Numbered from the stretch's first letter, positions 54,220-62,662 are shown. The stretch: 64,000 bases of DNA from Dyadobacter sp. CY343 (GCF_021390335.1 NZ_JAJUXK010000001.1:372001-436000), one strand, 5' to 3'. Numbers and translations: made by a program. Notes: generated by a model from the letters alone, not told the origin.

Positions 54220-54630
54220 TTAATGCGCAATATCATCATCGTCGTGGTGGACAATCAGGGAACTTCTGGTGTCCAGTTTCCTGATCATTTCATTGGACAT
54301 TGCGTCCGCATATACGCCGTAGCTGCTGACCAACGTGCCTTTCAATCCGTCTTTCGATTCGATCGCATATAGAATCGACATATCCGACGGGTCGGTCATA
54401 CCTTCAAAGCGGTAAACCTGTACAATGTTGAAATCTTCCGGGGAAAGGTTCAGGCAGATACCATCTTCCTTGTGTACTTCGAGTGCATGCGCCGTTAGGT
54501 TGAAATCATAGGTAAAACCTTCTTCTTTCAGATCCTCCAATGTTTCCACAAGTGTATCGGGCTCACTCATATTTTTATTTGAAGGATGTGGTTTCTCGTC
54601 TTTATCCTTATCAGTTCCTTGCAAGTCCAT
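54220..54630 (-). CDS. Small acidic conserved protein (often mislabelled PRPP synthetase)
   Basis: A 136-residue acidic protein. The core LVETLEDLKEEGFTYDFNL, LNLSPEDFNIVQVYRFEGM and GLKGTLVSSYGVYADAMSNEM matches a small Bacteroidota family that databases have sometimes named phosphoribosylpyrophosphate synthetase, but it lacks the PRPP-binding motif and is far too short, so that name should not be used. It ends in an unusual His/Asp run (VHHDDDDIAH) that could bind metal. The N-terminal 20 residues are Lys/Asp-rich and variable. Function unknown. Confidence 0.75.
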   Translation of the reverse strand: MDLQGTDKDKDEKPHPSNKNMSEPDTLVETLEDLKEEGFTYDFNLTAHALEVHKEDGICLNLSPEDFNIVQVYRFEGMTDPSDMSILYAIESKDGLKGTLVSSYGVYADAMSNEMIRKLDTRSSLIVHHDDDDIAH

Positions 54631-54921
54631 AACTAATCGGTTTAAGGTTGTTATTAGGATATCATACCGAAGTGATATGTATATATTTTAAAACCTCTGT
54701 TTGCAGAGGTAATCAATCGATTTGGTTGTTTGTATCAATAATAGTGTTGTGCACGGGAAATCAGAAAAAATTATGCCTTGAAGCTTTTAAAGGTAAGATT
54801 TGGGATCCCTGGAAAGGTAAAGAAGGTTGGAAACTCTAAAAACAGCATCGAATGCAGGGTAATGCATTTTTCCGGATTAGTTAAGTGATGTAAATTCTTG
54901 TTAAACTCTTAAACGAAGAGA

Positions 54922-54961
54922 ACATGTTGAGGTGGTTTGACCTCAGTTTGTCTTAACATGT
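54922..54961 (-). terminator. Nested hairpin downstream of the DUF4249 gene
   Basis: Outer arms ACATGTT/AACATGT (54922-54928 and 54955-54961) enclose an inner stem GAGGT/ACCTC (54929-54933 and 54940-54944). It lies 34 bases past the DUF4249 stop on the minus strand. There is no clear T run, so it may be a regulatory fold instead. Confidence 0.4.
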
Positions 54962-54994
54962 AGAACGTAATTAAGTGGCAAAGTCACCTCATTT

Positions 54995-55957
54995 TTACTC
55001 CGGGCGATAAATCAGCTGCCCGATATGATATGCGGCAAAACAGCCCAAACCGCCATTTATATTCGTAAAAACAAGAGAAGGTTCCACAAATGGATTATCA
55101 GAATTTCGCGCATTATCGAGCGACTTGTGATATTTGTAATAAACTTCATCCGTATTAAAAACCTCCATCGTCACCGATACGATCTTTGATTTTGGATAGA
55201 CAGTGAACACATTTCCATTTCCGAAATCGTAGGCGGTAATTCCTGGTAACCTCAATGTGCCTCTGGGAGAAGTAAATACAGTACCGTCCAGGCTGGCGTC
55301 ACTCTGAAAATTATCCCTGCCGACTGTCTCCTCCCAATTGACATTGAACCTGTTACGTATCCGCCGCTCCTTGAAATCCTGCGGCGAAGTATCATCGGCA
55401 ACACTGTATTCCAGGTCGATGTAGGCTCTCACGCGATAAAAGTTTCTTTCGCCGGGAATATCGTCCCACTGCATTTTCAAAGTGAGCAATGTATCGTTGG
55501 CGAAATTGCTGGAATAAGTAGTGTCAATTTCGAAGCTCTTTGGAGTGGCCACTTTTAAGGGCACGGTGCAGAAGGAATTTACCGATCTTTTTCCATCAGA
55601 AGCAGTAATCGTATATTTTTTGCCGGCCTCGATCGGAAACCTGGATTTGTCTATTGCGTACAGCATATTGACCGAATCGTAAGGGACCACCGCTTCCTGG
55701 CTGCCATTGGAAATGGTAACCAACGCATTTGAAAGGACAAGCGCCGCCGGAATATCCTGCCCGAATAACGGCGCAGACTGGCTCACTACTACCAGTGTTT
55801 TTTGATTTTCGGGAGATATAAAGGATTGAACAACCAGCCTGGATTCTGTTTTAGGTAAATCTGCCTCGTCGATCTCTGTCACAAGCGACTCGCACGCGGC
55901 AAGACTCAGGCAAGCTATACAAATCAGTAAAATGCGGATATTCATTTTTATAGCCAT
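54995..55957 (-). CDS. DUF4249 lipoprotein
   Basis: A 320-residue lipoprotein with a lipobox SLAAC. The DUF4249 pattern is present: RLVVQSFISPENQKTLVVVS, ALVTISNGSQEAVVPYD, PIEAGKKYTITASDGK, QWDDIPGERNFYRVRAYI and a C-terminal NINGGLGCFAAY. The start chosen (55957) overlaps the stop of the upstream TonB receptor gene (TGATG), though the ATG at 55945, closer to the signal peptide, is an alternative. DUF4249 proteins are regular partners of TonB receptors in Bacteroidota and may act as surface ligand-binding subunits. Confidence 0.9.
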   Translation of the reverse strand: MAIKMNIRILLICIACLSLAACESLVTEIDEADLPKTESRLVVQSFISPENQKTLVVVSQSAPLFGQDIPAALVLSNALVTISNGSQEAVVPYDSVNMLYAIDKSRFPIEAGKKYTITASDGKRSVNSFCTVPLKVATPKSFEIDTTYSSNFANDTLLTLKMQWDDIPGERNFYRVRAYIDLEYSVADDTSPQDFKERRIRNRFNVNWEETVGRDNFQSDASLDGTVFTSPRGTLRLPGITAYDFGNGNVFTVYPKSKIVSVTMEVFNTDEVYYKYHKSLDNARNSDNPFVEPSLVFTNINGGLGCFAAYHIGQLIYRPE

Positions 55958-58371
55958 CAAAACTTGAAATTATAGCTGAAAGACGGAAGGATAGGGAAGA
56001 GCGAATATCGTTTCAAAGTTTTCTTGTTTCTGGTTGCTGAACCTTCGGTAACTGTTTCGTTATCAATATTATAGAAGAATGGATTCCGGCGGTTATAGAT
56101 GTTATAGAACCCAAATTCCCAGGTTCTTTCGTGGCGTTTTTTCTTTTTGTGAAATTGAATAGCAACATCCCCCCGGTGAAACGGCTCCGACCGAAAACTG
56201 TTTTTTTCTCCATATTCATTCACTTCCCTGCCGCCCCAGTCAATGATCGTTTGCCCGTTTGGTGTCACGCGCGGAATGAAATTATCGCGCAGCCCGGTGT
56301 AAGTTGCTATAGGTAAGGTAAGTGCATTGCCGGTACCGTAAACCCACGTTGCGCTGAGTGTGATTCGCTTGCTGAGTTCGTAAATACCCACTACCGAAAG
56401 GTCGTGGCGGCGGTCGTAGCGAGGGAAAAAAGTTTTGCCGAAATTCAGTTCAGGGAATTTCCAGTATGTCCAGGATAAGGTATAGCCGACCCAGCCGGAA
56501 AAGCGGCCTGTTTTCTTCTGGACCAGAAATTCAGCGCCATAAGACCAGCCTTTGCCCGAAGTTACATTGTCTTCCCAGCTCAGTTCATTGGCATTTTCGC
56601 CGTCGAAACTCAGGAAAGAAGAGCCTTCCTTGTAGTTCAGGATATTATTCATGACTTTATAATATCCCTCCAATGTAAATGTCAGCGCAGGCCGGTCAAG
56701 GTCTTTTGCAAAACCGAACGCTACCTGCCTGGACTGTTGCGGCGCAATGCGGTCTGTGGTAGGAACCCACAAATCGGTAGGTAAGCCCAGCCCGGTGTTA
56801 GAAAGCAAATGCACATACTGGTTCATCTGCGCATAAGAAGCCTTGAAAGACAGATCTTTCGCCAACCTGAGCGCAGCAGAAAAGCGTGGTTCTGGACGGA
56901 TGTAATTTTTGGATTTGGTCTGAAATGAGCTCAACCTAAGACCTGCATTGATCTTCAATGCGTCCAGCGCCTGCCAGGTATCTTCAATATAAACTCCTGC
57001 TTCCAGGGTATTGACCGGCTGCACGGAGCGTTCGATCGGATTGTCGAAAAATGAACCGGCAATAGCGAGGGCGGACGGTACGAATTTGTGAAAAGTAGCC
57101 TGGCCGCCGAATTTGATTGCGTGTTTGGTGGAGGGGTAAAAGTCAAAATCCGTTTTAATCCCCAGATCGCGGATCTTGGAATTGTATTCCAGACTAAATT
57201 CATCGCCGTTGCTTCCATTGAAACCGATATCATTGGAATAACTCGAAACGCCGAAGTCGAAATTGCTGTAAATGAAAGAGGTGTTGACAAAAAGCTTTTG
57301 GTTGATCAGATGGTTCCAGCGCATAGTAGCGGTCGCATTGCCCCACGCCAAACCTGCCCTGGTTTCCGAATCGGAGCTTTTTTCGTTCGCATGAAATTTA
57401 TCCCTGCCGAAATAGCCGCTGATATAGAGCTTGTCCTTTCTGCCAAGATCATAGTTCATCTTGGCATTTAAATCATAAAAAAAATAGCCCGGCTTAACCT
57501 GACTATCGGACCCTTTCTGAGATTGGGCAATGAATGGAGCTGCCAGCACATCAATATAAGTGCGCCGCCCTGAGATCAGAAATGAAGATTTTCCTTTCGA
57601 AATCGGCCCTTCCAATGTCAGTCTGGAAGAAATAAGGCCGATTCCACCTTCTCCGTGTAATTTTTCTTTGCTGCCTTCTTTCATATTCATTTCGAGTACC
57701 GAGGAAAGCCTGCCGCCGTATCTTGCGGGAAATCCACCTTTGGTCAGCTCCACACTTCTCAGCGCGTCGCTATTAAATATGGAAAAGAAGCCGAAAAGGT
57801 GATTCGCATTGTAAACTACGGCGTCGTCCAGAATGATCAGGTTCTGGTCTGGCCCACCGCCGCGCACGTACAGTCCGGTTTGTCCCTCAGTACCTTTTTG
57901 TACGCCGGGCATAAGCTGTAATACGCGCAACACGTCTTTTTCACCAAAAAAAGCAGGTATCTTCTTGATCTGCTGTATCGGGATTTCGATCTTACTCATC
58001 TGCACGTTCCGGCTTACGTAATCCTCCTGTTTGCGCGCCGAAACCAGCACTTCTTCGAGTTGATTTACCGTGAAAAGGAATATGTTCAGTTCAATATTTT
58101 TGGTCAGAACAACCGGCCTGCTGACTTTCTCGTAGCCTACGAATGAAAACGAAAGTGTAGCAGTGTCCGCGGCAGGTACCGTCAGCGAATAGAAACCGTA
58201 GGTATTGGTGACAGTTCCGTAAGGCGAATTTTCAATGTATACATTCACGCCCGGCAGTTGTTCCTGACTCCCGTTTTCTTTAACAAAACCGCTGATTGTA
58301 ATGCGTTCCTGACAAAAAGCCGAAGCTGATAGGAGAAGAAACAGACTCGTAAAAAAAGCACGCATAGGCAT
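55957..58371 (-). CDS. TonB-dependent receptor with carboxypeptidase-regulatory-like domain
   Basis: An 804-residue outer-membrane receptor. The signal peptide ends about SAFCQ (21); a CarboxypepD_reg-like domain (ITISGFVKENGSQEQLPGVN) spans about 25-105; the TonB-box region LEEVLVSARKQED precedes a plug with GLYVRGGGPDQNLIILDDA, then a barrel ending in an aromatic-Phe terminus (SYNFKF). Its size and its coupled DUF4249 partner mark it as the non-SusC class of receptor, for a ligand such as a metal complex, peptide or small glycan. The ligand cannot be inferred. Confidence 0.93.
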   Translation of the reverse strand: MPMRAFFTSLFLLLSASAFCQERITISGFVKENGSQEQLPGVNVYIENSPYGTVTNTYGFYSLTVPAADTATLSFSFVGYEKVSRPVVLTKNIELNIFLFTVNQLEEVLVSARKQEDYVSRNVQMSKIEIPIQQIKKIPAFFGEKDVLRVLQLMPGVQKGTEGQTGLYVRGGGPDQNLIILDDAVVYNANHLFGFFSIFNSDALRSVELTKGGFPARYGGRLSSVLEMNMKEGSKEKLHGEGGIGLISSRLTLEGPISKGKSSFLISGRRTYIDVLAAPFIAQSQKGSDSQVKPGYFFYDLNAKMNYDLGRKDKLYISGYFGRDKFHANEKSSDSETRAGLAWGNATATMRWNHLINQKLFVNTSFIYSNFDFGVSSYSNDIGFNGSNGDEFSLEYNSKIRDLGIKTDFDFYPSTKHAIKFGGQATFHKFVPSALAIAGSFFDNPIERSVQPVNTLEAGVYIEDTWQALDALKINAGLRLSSFQTKSKNYIRPEPRFSAALRLAKDLSFKASYAQMNQYVHLLSNTGLGLPTDLWVPTTDRIAPQQSRQVAFGFAKDLDRPALTFTLEGYYKVMNNILNYKEGSSFLSFDGENANELSWEDNVTSGKGWSYGAEFLVQKKTGRFSGWVGYTLSWTYWKFPELNFGKTFFPRYDRRHDLSVVGIYELSKRITLSATWVYGTGNALTLPIATYTGLRDNFIPRVTPNGQTIIDWGGREVNEYGEKNSFRSEPFHRGDVAIQFHKKKKRHERTWEFGFYNIYNRRNPFFYNIDNETVTEGSATRNKKTLKRYSLFPILPSFSYNFKF

Positions 58372-58409
58372 AGACCGGGTTCGCTTGTGTAACGACCCGA
58401 TAAAATATA

Positions 58410-58442
58410 TAGTATAGGATAATTTTCTATTACCCTATACTA
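58410..58442. promoter_or_regulatory. Inverted repeat upstream of the TonB receptor gene
   Basis: TAGTATAGG (58410-58418) and CCTATACTA (58434-58442) form a 9-bp dyad with a 15-base AT-rich spacer, 39 bases upstream of the receptor start. It could be an operator or part of the promoter. No known consensus was matched. Confidence 0.4.
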
Positions 58443-58482
58443 CACAGCCTGTTATAATGATGCAAACCGAGGAGGTCAGAGC

Positions 58483-59385
58483 CTATTTCACGCCTTTTAC
58501 TTTCATTTTCAAACCATAAACCGCAGTCTCGGCAGTAATGAAAAGCATATCGTTATTTTTTCCTCCGAAACAAAGGTTGGCAGTCCAGCCTTTGTGCACT
58601 GGAAAATGGGCGATTTTTTCGCCGGTTTTGTCAAATACGGTTACTCCATCGCCGGTGATGTAGAGATTTCCTTCCGAGTCAAGGATCATCCCATCGGAGC
58701 CTTTGGAAACAAAAAGTGTCCTGTTGGTTAATGTTCCGTCTTTTTCGATGTCGTACACATAGGTTTTGTTATCACCAATATCCGCTACGTAGAGTTTTTT
58801 CCCGTCTTTGGTGCCAATAATGCCATTTGGCTTCTTGATATTGGCATCAACGCGGATCAGATTCTTGCCTTTTGGGTCGAGGTAATATACGTGTTCACCG
58901 TCCTGCTGCATTTTCGGGTCACGTTTCCAGTAATCGCGTTTGTAAAGTGGATCTGTGAGGTAAATTCCGCCTTTTGGGTCAATCCAAAGGTCATTCGGGC
59001 CATTTAACAGCTCGCCTTCGAAATCTTTAACTAAAACTGTCGGCTTGCCGTCTTTGTCAAAAGACCAAACCTGGTTTTCCTCGTCGGAACATGCAACCAG
59101 GTTACCTTTTTTGTCAAAATACATGCCGTTTGCTCTGCCTGCATTTTCTGAAAAAACGGAGAACTTGTTCGTTTCTGCGTCCCAGCGAATGATTTTGTTG
59201 TTCGGCTGGTCGGTAAAAAATACATTACCGTCCTTGTCGGCTACGGGTCCTTCTGTGAATTTGTAACCGTCTCCAAGTTTCTCAACTTTTGCATCCGGTG
59301 CTACTATTGATTTTGAATCCATAATCTGAGCAAAAAGCGAAACCGGCATAAAAACCGCCGCTGTGATGATTGTATAAATGTTCAT
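58483..59385 (-). CDS. SMP-30/gluconolactonase/LRE family protein
   Basis: A 300-residue exported beta-propeller with a signal peptide ending LFAQ. The ATG at 59385 is used because 33 residues upstream show no export signal. Family segments are KFTEGPVADKDGNVFFTDQP, RANGMYFDKKGNLVACSDE, LLNGPNDLWIDPKGGIYLTDP, KKPNGIIGTKDGKKLYVADI, and SDGMILDSEGNLYITGDGVT. Relatives hydrolyse sugar lactones with a bound Ca or Zn ion. Possible substrates would fit the sugar-oxidising GMC system elsewhere in the window, but no linkage is shown. Confidence 0.92.
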   Translation of the reverse strand: MNIYTIITAAVFMPVSLFAQIMDSKSIVAPDAKVEKLGDGYKFTEGPVADKDGNVFFTDQPNNKIIRWDAETNKFSVFSENAGRANGMYFDKKGNLVACSDEENQVWSFDKDGKPTVLVKDFEGELLNGPNDLWIDPKGGIYLTDPLYKRDYWKRDPKMQQDGEHVYYLDPKGKNLIRVDANIKKPNGIIGTKDGKKLYVADIGDNKTYVYDIEKDGTLTNRTLFVSKGSDGMILDSEGNLYITGDGVTVFDKTGEKIAHFPVHKGWTANLCFGGKNNDMLFITAETAVYGLKMKVKGVK

Positions 59386-59512
59386 GCGATAGTTTATAAA
59401 AATTGATGCCTGTAAAAAAGCGAAACCCGGCGGGTAATAAAGTCGCCGGGTTTCGCAGAATACTGTATGATCAGCCATTTCCAATGCAGAACCAGCTTCT
59501 CTGATACTTCAT

Positions 59513-59683
59513 TTATTGAGTCAAATTTTGCCGGCTCTCATGAAGTTTCTGAAGATACTTCCTCGCATTCGCGGTTTTTCTTGGGAATAGGTCGTTGCCT
59601 CTGGTCCTTTCCAAAGCATATTTGCAGAGTTCTGACTCAGTTAGCGAGGATATTTGGTCGGGTAGTTTGCTTGTAGTTTCCAT
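59513..59683 (-). CDS. 56-residue ORF downstream of the DUF6934-like gene
   Basis: An ATG-started 56-residue ORF, 14 bases after the stop of 59698-60243 on the same strand. The protein is basic and helical (LPDQISSLTESELCKYALE, RKTANARKYLQKLHES), without hydrophobic segments, consistent with a small DNA- or protein-binding partner. The case for coding rests on spacing, ATG start and composition only; no homologue is recognised. Confidence 0.5.
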   Translation of the reverse strand: METTSKLPDQISSLTESELCKYALERTRGNDLFPRKTANARKYLQKLHESRQNLTQ

Positions 59684-59697
59684 GTGATGAATTTACT

Positions 59698-60243
59698 TTA
59701 TTTTTTGAAGATTAAAATCATATCGTATTGTTTTCCTGAGATATAAATTTCAGATGCGATACTGTCATCAGCATTTTTGAAAGCTCCCAAAAACCAATAT
59801 TCATTGCTTAGTGCGAGGAAGTTTTTTTCAACATAGCGCCGATATATGGTAATTCTCTGATTGATCTTTTTGCATACCGAATCGCATTTCCGCGCGCAGG
59901 TTTCAATGCATTGATCGGTAAACCCGGTTTCGCCATCACTCCCCTGAACCATCAGAATTTCATTCTTGAATTGTTGAAAGAAGATTGGCACAGTTGATAA
60001 AACGGTGTGGAAAACCTTATAACTATCGCCATTGTTGCTACTTGCCCGGTCATTGACCTGATTCAGATCGAAATCGTAGTCGCCAAAACCCAGATTGAAG
60101 ATCCGCTTACCTTCAAAATCCCGCGCATAAGTGTATTGAACCATCTTAACAATGTCCCTTATCCCAGTGCTTCTAAAAGAAAACCGCAGTTCGCCAGCAG
60201 TTTCGTCATGGTATGTTTGGTAAATATTGGATGAATTCGCCAT
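59698..60243 (-). CDS. DUF6934-like protein
   Basis: A 181-residue cytoplasmic protein. The pattern IYQTYHDETAGELRFSFRST, FNLGFGDYDFD, VNDRASSNNGDSYKVFHTVL and QGSDGETGF matches the DUF6934 group of Bacteroidota accessory proteins as I remember it. Several Asp/Asn motifs and four Cys residues near 127-135 are striking, the last suggesting a metal site. Function is unknown. It is followed after 14 bases by a small basic ORF, an arrangement like a toxin-antitoxin pair. The neighbouring genes to the right are also of TA type. Confidence 0.65.
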   Translation of the reverse strand: MANSSNIYQTYHDETAGELRFSFRSTGIRDIVKMVQYTYARDFEGKRIFNLGFGDYDFDLNQVNDRASSNNGDSYKVFHTVLSTVPIFFQQFKNEILMVQGSDGETGFTDQCIETCARKCDSVCKKINQRITIYRRYVEKNFLALSNEYWFLGAFKNADDSIASEIYISGKQYDMILIFKK

Positions 60244-60406
60244 GATTTCGATTCTGTTCGGAAAATGGCGGAATATGGAAAGTTGCGAAGTGGAGGCAAA
60301 TATTAGTTATCCTTAGACACGCTTCAATTAGCAAAGGGCGAAATAGCCATTTAATCGCGCTTCTCGTCGCCAGCTGGAAGAACTTGTAAAGGGGCATTAC
60401 TGAAAT

Positions 60407-60436
60407 AAAAAAGCGATAGGAAACTATCGCTTTTTT
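60407..60436 (-). terminator. Terminator after the Dabb gene
   Basis: A perfect 13-bp stem (60407-60419 with 60424-60436) with a GAAA/TTTC loop and A/T tracts on either side, so it can work in both directions. It lies 24 bases after the Dabb stop on the minus strand. Confidence 0.88.
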
Positions 60437-60459
60437 ATCAATATAAAATATGGGCTCAA

Positions 60460-60867
60460 CTAAACATCCATCGCATCGTAAACGATCACTTTGTCCCACA
60501 ACGCGCTGCAATCCTTGATGAACTGCTGGTGGATAGGGTGATCCTGATAGATTTTCTGGGCCGCTTCGTTTTCAAAAAACATCAGTTCTGATACGCCCCA
60601 TGAATTGTCGACCACGTCGCGTTTCTCAGTACTCGCCACCACGCCGATACGCAGTTCTTTAATCGCCTCTATCTTTCTCAATGTCTTCAAACCCTCAATA
60701 ATCCTGTCACGATCTTTGACAGAACCAGGATTTTTAAGCCAGAAAAACACATGGTGTACTAATGGATTTTTGCTTTTTTGAGGCTCATTTGAAGAAGCTA
60801 CTGCGGTTGCGGTTCCTGCTGCCAGCGCCACAGAGCCAGCGATAAATTTACGACGGGAGTTGTTCAT
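60460..60867 (-). CDS. Tat-exported Dabb (stress-responsive A/B barrel) protein
   Basis: A 135-residue protein with an N-terminal RRKFIAGSVALAAG Tat-like signal; the ATG at 60867 is chosen because it sits just before this signal and the upstream residues are unrelated. The mature part is a single Dabb domain: VHHVFFWLKNPGSVKDRDRI, IKELRIGVVAST, SWGVSELMFFENEAAQKIYQ and HPIHQQFIKDCSALWDKV. The ferredoxin-like barrel dimerises; roles of exported members are unknown. It stands alone with its own terminator. Confidence 0.88.
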   Translation of the reverse strand: MNNSRRKFIAGSVALAAGTATAVASSNEPQKSKNPLVHHVFFWLKNPGSVKDRDRIIEGLKTLRKIEAIKELRIGVVASTEKRDVVDNSWGVSELMFFENEAAQKIYQDHPIHQQFIKDCSALWDKVIVYDAMDV

Positions 60868-61137
60868 GCTTTGAGTTTGTATATCGTTTTTCCAAAAATA
60901 GTAGTTGCTGTCAAGCTTTGCAGCGAAATGATATCTAAAAAGGTTAAAAGTTTGTGTATAACATACTGGCTTATGCTTCAAGCTGTCTTGATATTAATTG
61001 AAGCTACAAGATAAAAAATCAATTAACCTATGAAAGTGACCGTCATCGTAATATCAAGATGTGTGTGTTAGGAGAGAATAAGATCGGCTTTCCAGCGAAA
61101 AGCCATGTTGGAGTTCTAGGTGATGAGCCGCATTGGG

Positions 61138-61518
61138 TTAGGCAGCGTGCTGAGTGTTTGCAGTAATTACGTAACCGCGCTCAATTTGCTGGCCAAGAAA
61201 TTCTTCATCCTTGATCATTGCAACGCCGTGCTGAACATTGATATTTTGAATAAAATCTGGCAGCTCCAAATCCTCTTGTTCCAAAACTACAACCCGCGAG
61301 ATCTGAATAATTTCATCTGCTGATAAGGAATTTTGTATTTTTTTTGCCAAATAACTCTGGGAATTAGGATAGTCGCGGTATGCCCATTCAGAATATACCA
61401 CTATGTCCCAGCGACCAATAGATCCTTCTCTCAGAAATAAAGCAAATAGTTCATAATCGCCTTTTTCTGCGGCACTGTCACGTTCTATCTCTATAAGTTT
61501 TTTGATTATGTCTTTCAT
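61138..61518 (-). CDS. Partner protein of HEPN gene, unrecognised
   Basis: A 126-residue cytoplasmic protein. A conserved-looking LREGSIGRWDIVVYSEWAY (about 28-46) recalls short proteins that accompany HEPN genes in other bacteria, but it lacks the GSx10DxD pattern of minimal nucleotidyltransferases, so it is not a standard MntA-type antitoxin. The rest is helical (DEIIQISRVVVLEQEDLEL). Its ATG overlaps the stop of the HEPN gene by four bases, so the two proteins are made together in a fixed ratio. Toxin-antitoxin or defence function is inferred from the HEPN link only. Confidence 0.7.
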   Translation of the reverse strand: MKDIIKKLIEIERDSAAEKGDYELFALFLREGSIGRWDIVVYSEWAYRDYPNSQSYLAKKIQNSLSADEIIQISRVVVLEQEDLELPDFIQNINVQHGVAMIKDEEFLGQQIERGYVITANTQHAA

Positions 61519-61910
61519 AAACTTTGAAGAATAATGCTGGTGAAGGCAAACATGTTTTTCGCCTTGGCTTCACTAACTAATCCGGTGACATGGTAACGCG
61601 ATTCTGGCGTCCAGTTGCTAACAAGCGACCATTCGTCAAAATAACGGATTTTAAACTCTGATTCAAAACCAGTTAGCGACAATAGTAATTCTAAATCGTG
61701 CGTTCTCAGGCTCTTTAATTTTTCAAATTCTTTGGATGAAGAAGGAAATCCGGCCCAATTCAAGGTTTTGCAAATTTTGTATTTCAGAGCGATTTCAACC
61801 GAGTAGCCGCATAAATAAAAGGAACTATCGAAACGACCTGCAATCAATAAAGTCTGCGCGTCGGCGAGCCGCTCCAAGGCAATGTCTTTCAAATCATCGG
61901 CAGGTATCAT
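61515..61910 (-). CDS. HEPN domain protein
   Basis: A 131-residue protein from the ATG at 61910 (an earlier TTG would add 13 residues not seen in the family). The start MIPADDLKDIALERLADAQ with GRFDSSFYLCGYSVEIALKYK is the usual HEPN N-terminal helix pair. The canonical R-x4-6-H nuclease motif is not evident, only RTHDLELLL near 67-75, so it may be a catalytically altered or non-nuclease HEPN. It is coupled to the downstream gene by an ATGA overlap and probably forms a complex with it. Confidence 0.85.
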   Translation of the reverse strand: MIPADDLKDIALERLADAQTLLIAGRFDSSFYLCGYSVEIALKYKICKTLNWAGFPSSSKEFEKLKSLRTHDLELLLSLTGFESEFKIRYFDEWSLVSNWTPESRYHVTGLVSEAKAKNMFAFTSIILQSL

Positions 61911-62050
61911 CGATAGTGTGTTTGATCTAGTAGGTGTCCAAGTTTCCAAAAGTAGCTCTTAGTTGGAAAGCTTTTACTGGATCGTTTGGCTCACTTATCC
62001 TCCGGTGTATTTCATATTCCCACAATACGATAATCGTCTTTAAACGATTG

Positions 62051-62281
62051 TTAACATAATTGCCAAATTTCCAACTGCGCATTCTTCTTCAATTCACCAA
62101 CAGGCTCGATAATTAATCTTTCACCTTCCAACCGGACTGTAATGTGCTGTCCATAGTCAAAACCCATATCTTTCAGCCACTTCCCACAAAGCCGGATTTC
62201 GGGAACGAATTTGGAGTTCCATTGGGAGGTTTGCTGAAATTTTGAATAAATTTTTAGTTGGCGTTCTTTGAATCTGGACAT
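62051..62281 (-). CDS. SymE-like toxin family protein
   Basis: A 76-residue protein from the ATG at 62281. The C-terminal half VPEIRLCGKWLKDMGFDYG followed by HITVRLEGERLIIEP is a SymE-type AbrB-like DNA/RNA-binding domain. E. coli SymE is a type I toxin with nucleic-acid-compacting and cleavage effects. The gene diverges from an Xre regulator gene, with a shared upstream region containing three GTTTnCGTnAAAC-like sites. Regulation by an Xre protein rather than an antisense RNA would be a departure from E. coli. Confidence 0.82.
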   Translation of the reverse strand: MSRFKERQLKIYSKFQQTSQWNSKFVPEIRLCGKWLKDMGFDYGQHITVRLEGERLIIEPVGELKKNAQLEIWQLC

Positions 62282-62297
62282 GCGAATCTCCAATTAA

Positions 62298-62419
62298 GTT
62301 TTCGTAAAACTAAACTAAATTTTCGTTTTACGAAAATTGTATTTCGTCATTTACACATTTATAACACTTAATACGCTCATTATCATTAACTTAAAGATTT
62401 CACTAAGTTTGCGTGAAAC
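62298..62419. promoter_or_regulatory. Candidate operator array between SymE-like and Xre genes
   Basis: Three related dyads lie in the divergent spacer: GTTTTCGTAAAAC (62298-62310), AATTTTCGT/ACGAAAATT (62318-62326 with 62330-62338), and GTTTGCGTGAAAC (62407-62419). The third overlaps a TAAGTTTG -7 box (62404-62411) for the Xre gene. This is the expected layout for autorepression by a small HTH protein acting on both promoters. Confidence 0.6.
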
Positions 62420-62434
62420 GAAACCTTTTGGTTG

Positions 62435-62641
62435 ATGCCTAAGCAAAAATTTAACAGAATTAAGATTGTTCTGACAGAAAAAGACAAATCAGCAAAGTGG
62501 CTGGCGGAAGCAATTGATAAGGATAAATCCACTGTGTCACGTTGGTGCACTAACGACATGCAACCTACAATTGAGACTTTTTATGAGATAGCGAAGCTGC
62601 TAGATGTGGATGTGAGGGAGTTATTCGTTCCAAGCAAATAA
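62435..62641 (+). CDS. Xre/Cro-type HTH regulator
   Basis: A 68-residue single-domain Xre/Cro-type DNA-binding protein. The HTH is IKIVLTEKDKSAKWLAEAID followed by KDKSTVSRWCTNDMQPT, with the recognition helix in STVSRW. ATG at 62435 is preferred over an adjacent in-frame TTG. It diverges from the SymE-like gene and likely represses both genes through the nearby dyads. A terminator was not identified; the convergent HEPN-like gene ends 22 bases after its stop. Confidence 0.88.
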   Translation: MPKQKFNRIKIVLTEKDKSAKWLAEAIDKDKSTVSRWCTNDMQPTIETFYEIAKLLDVDVRELFVPSK

Positions 62642-62662
62642 GATAACTTAATAGCTTATTGC

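Noticed and set aside
54220..54630. Phosphoribosylpyrophosphate synthetase label
   Set aside because: The protein is 136 residues and lacks the PRPP-binding and ATP-binding motifs; the name is a propagated mis-annotation.
54648..54839. 63-residue plus-strand ORF between the acidic small protein and the DUF4249 gene
   Set aside because: The composition (many Cys, Ile, Trp; no recognisable domain) and the lack of a clear start signal are not coding-like. The C-terminal KGKIWDPWKGKEGWKL looks protein-like but I cannot support it as a gene.
62281..62434. Antisense RNA (SymR-like) opposite the SymE start
   Set aside because: No convincing promoter-terminator pair for a short antisense transcript was seen; the divergent Xre gene with operator-like dyads explains the region better.
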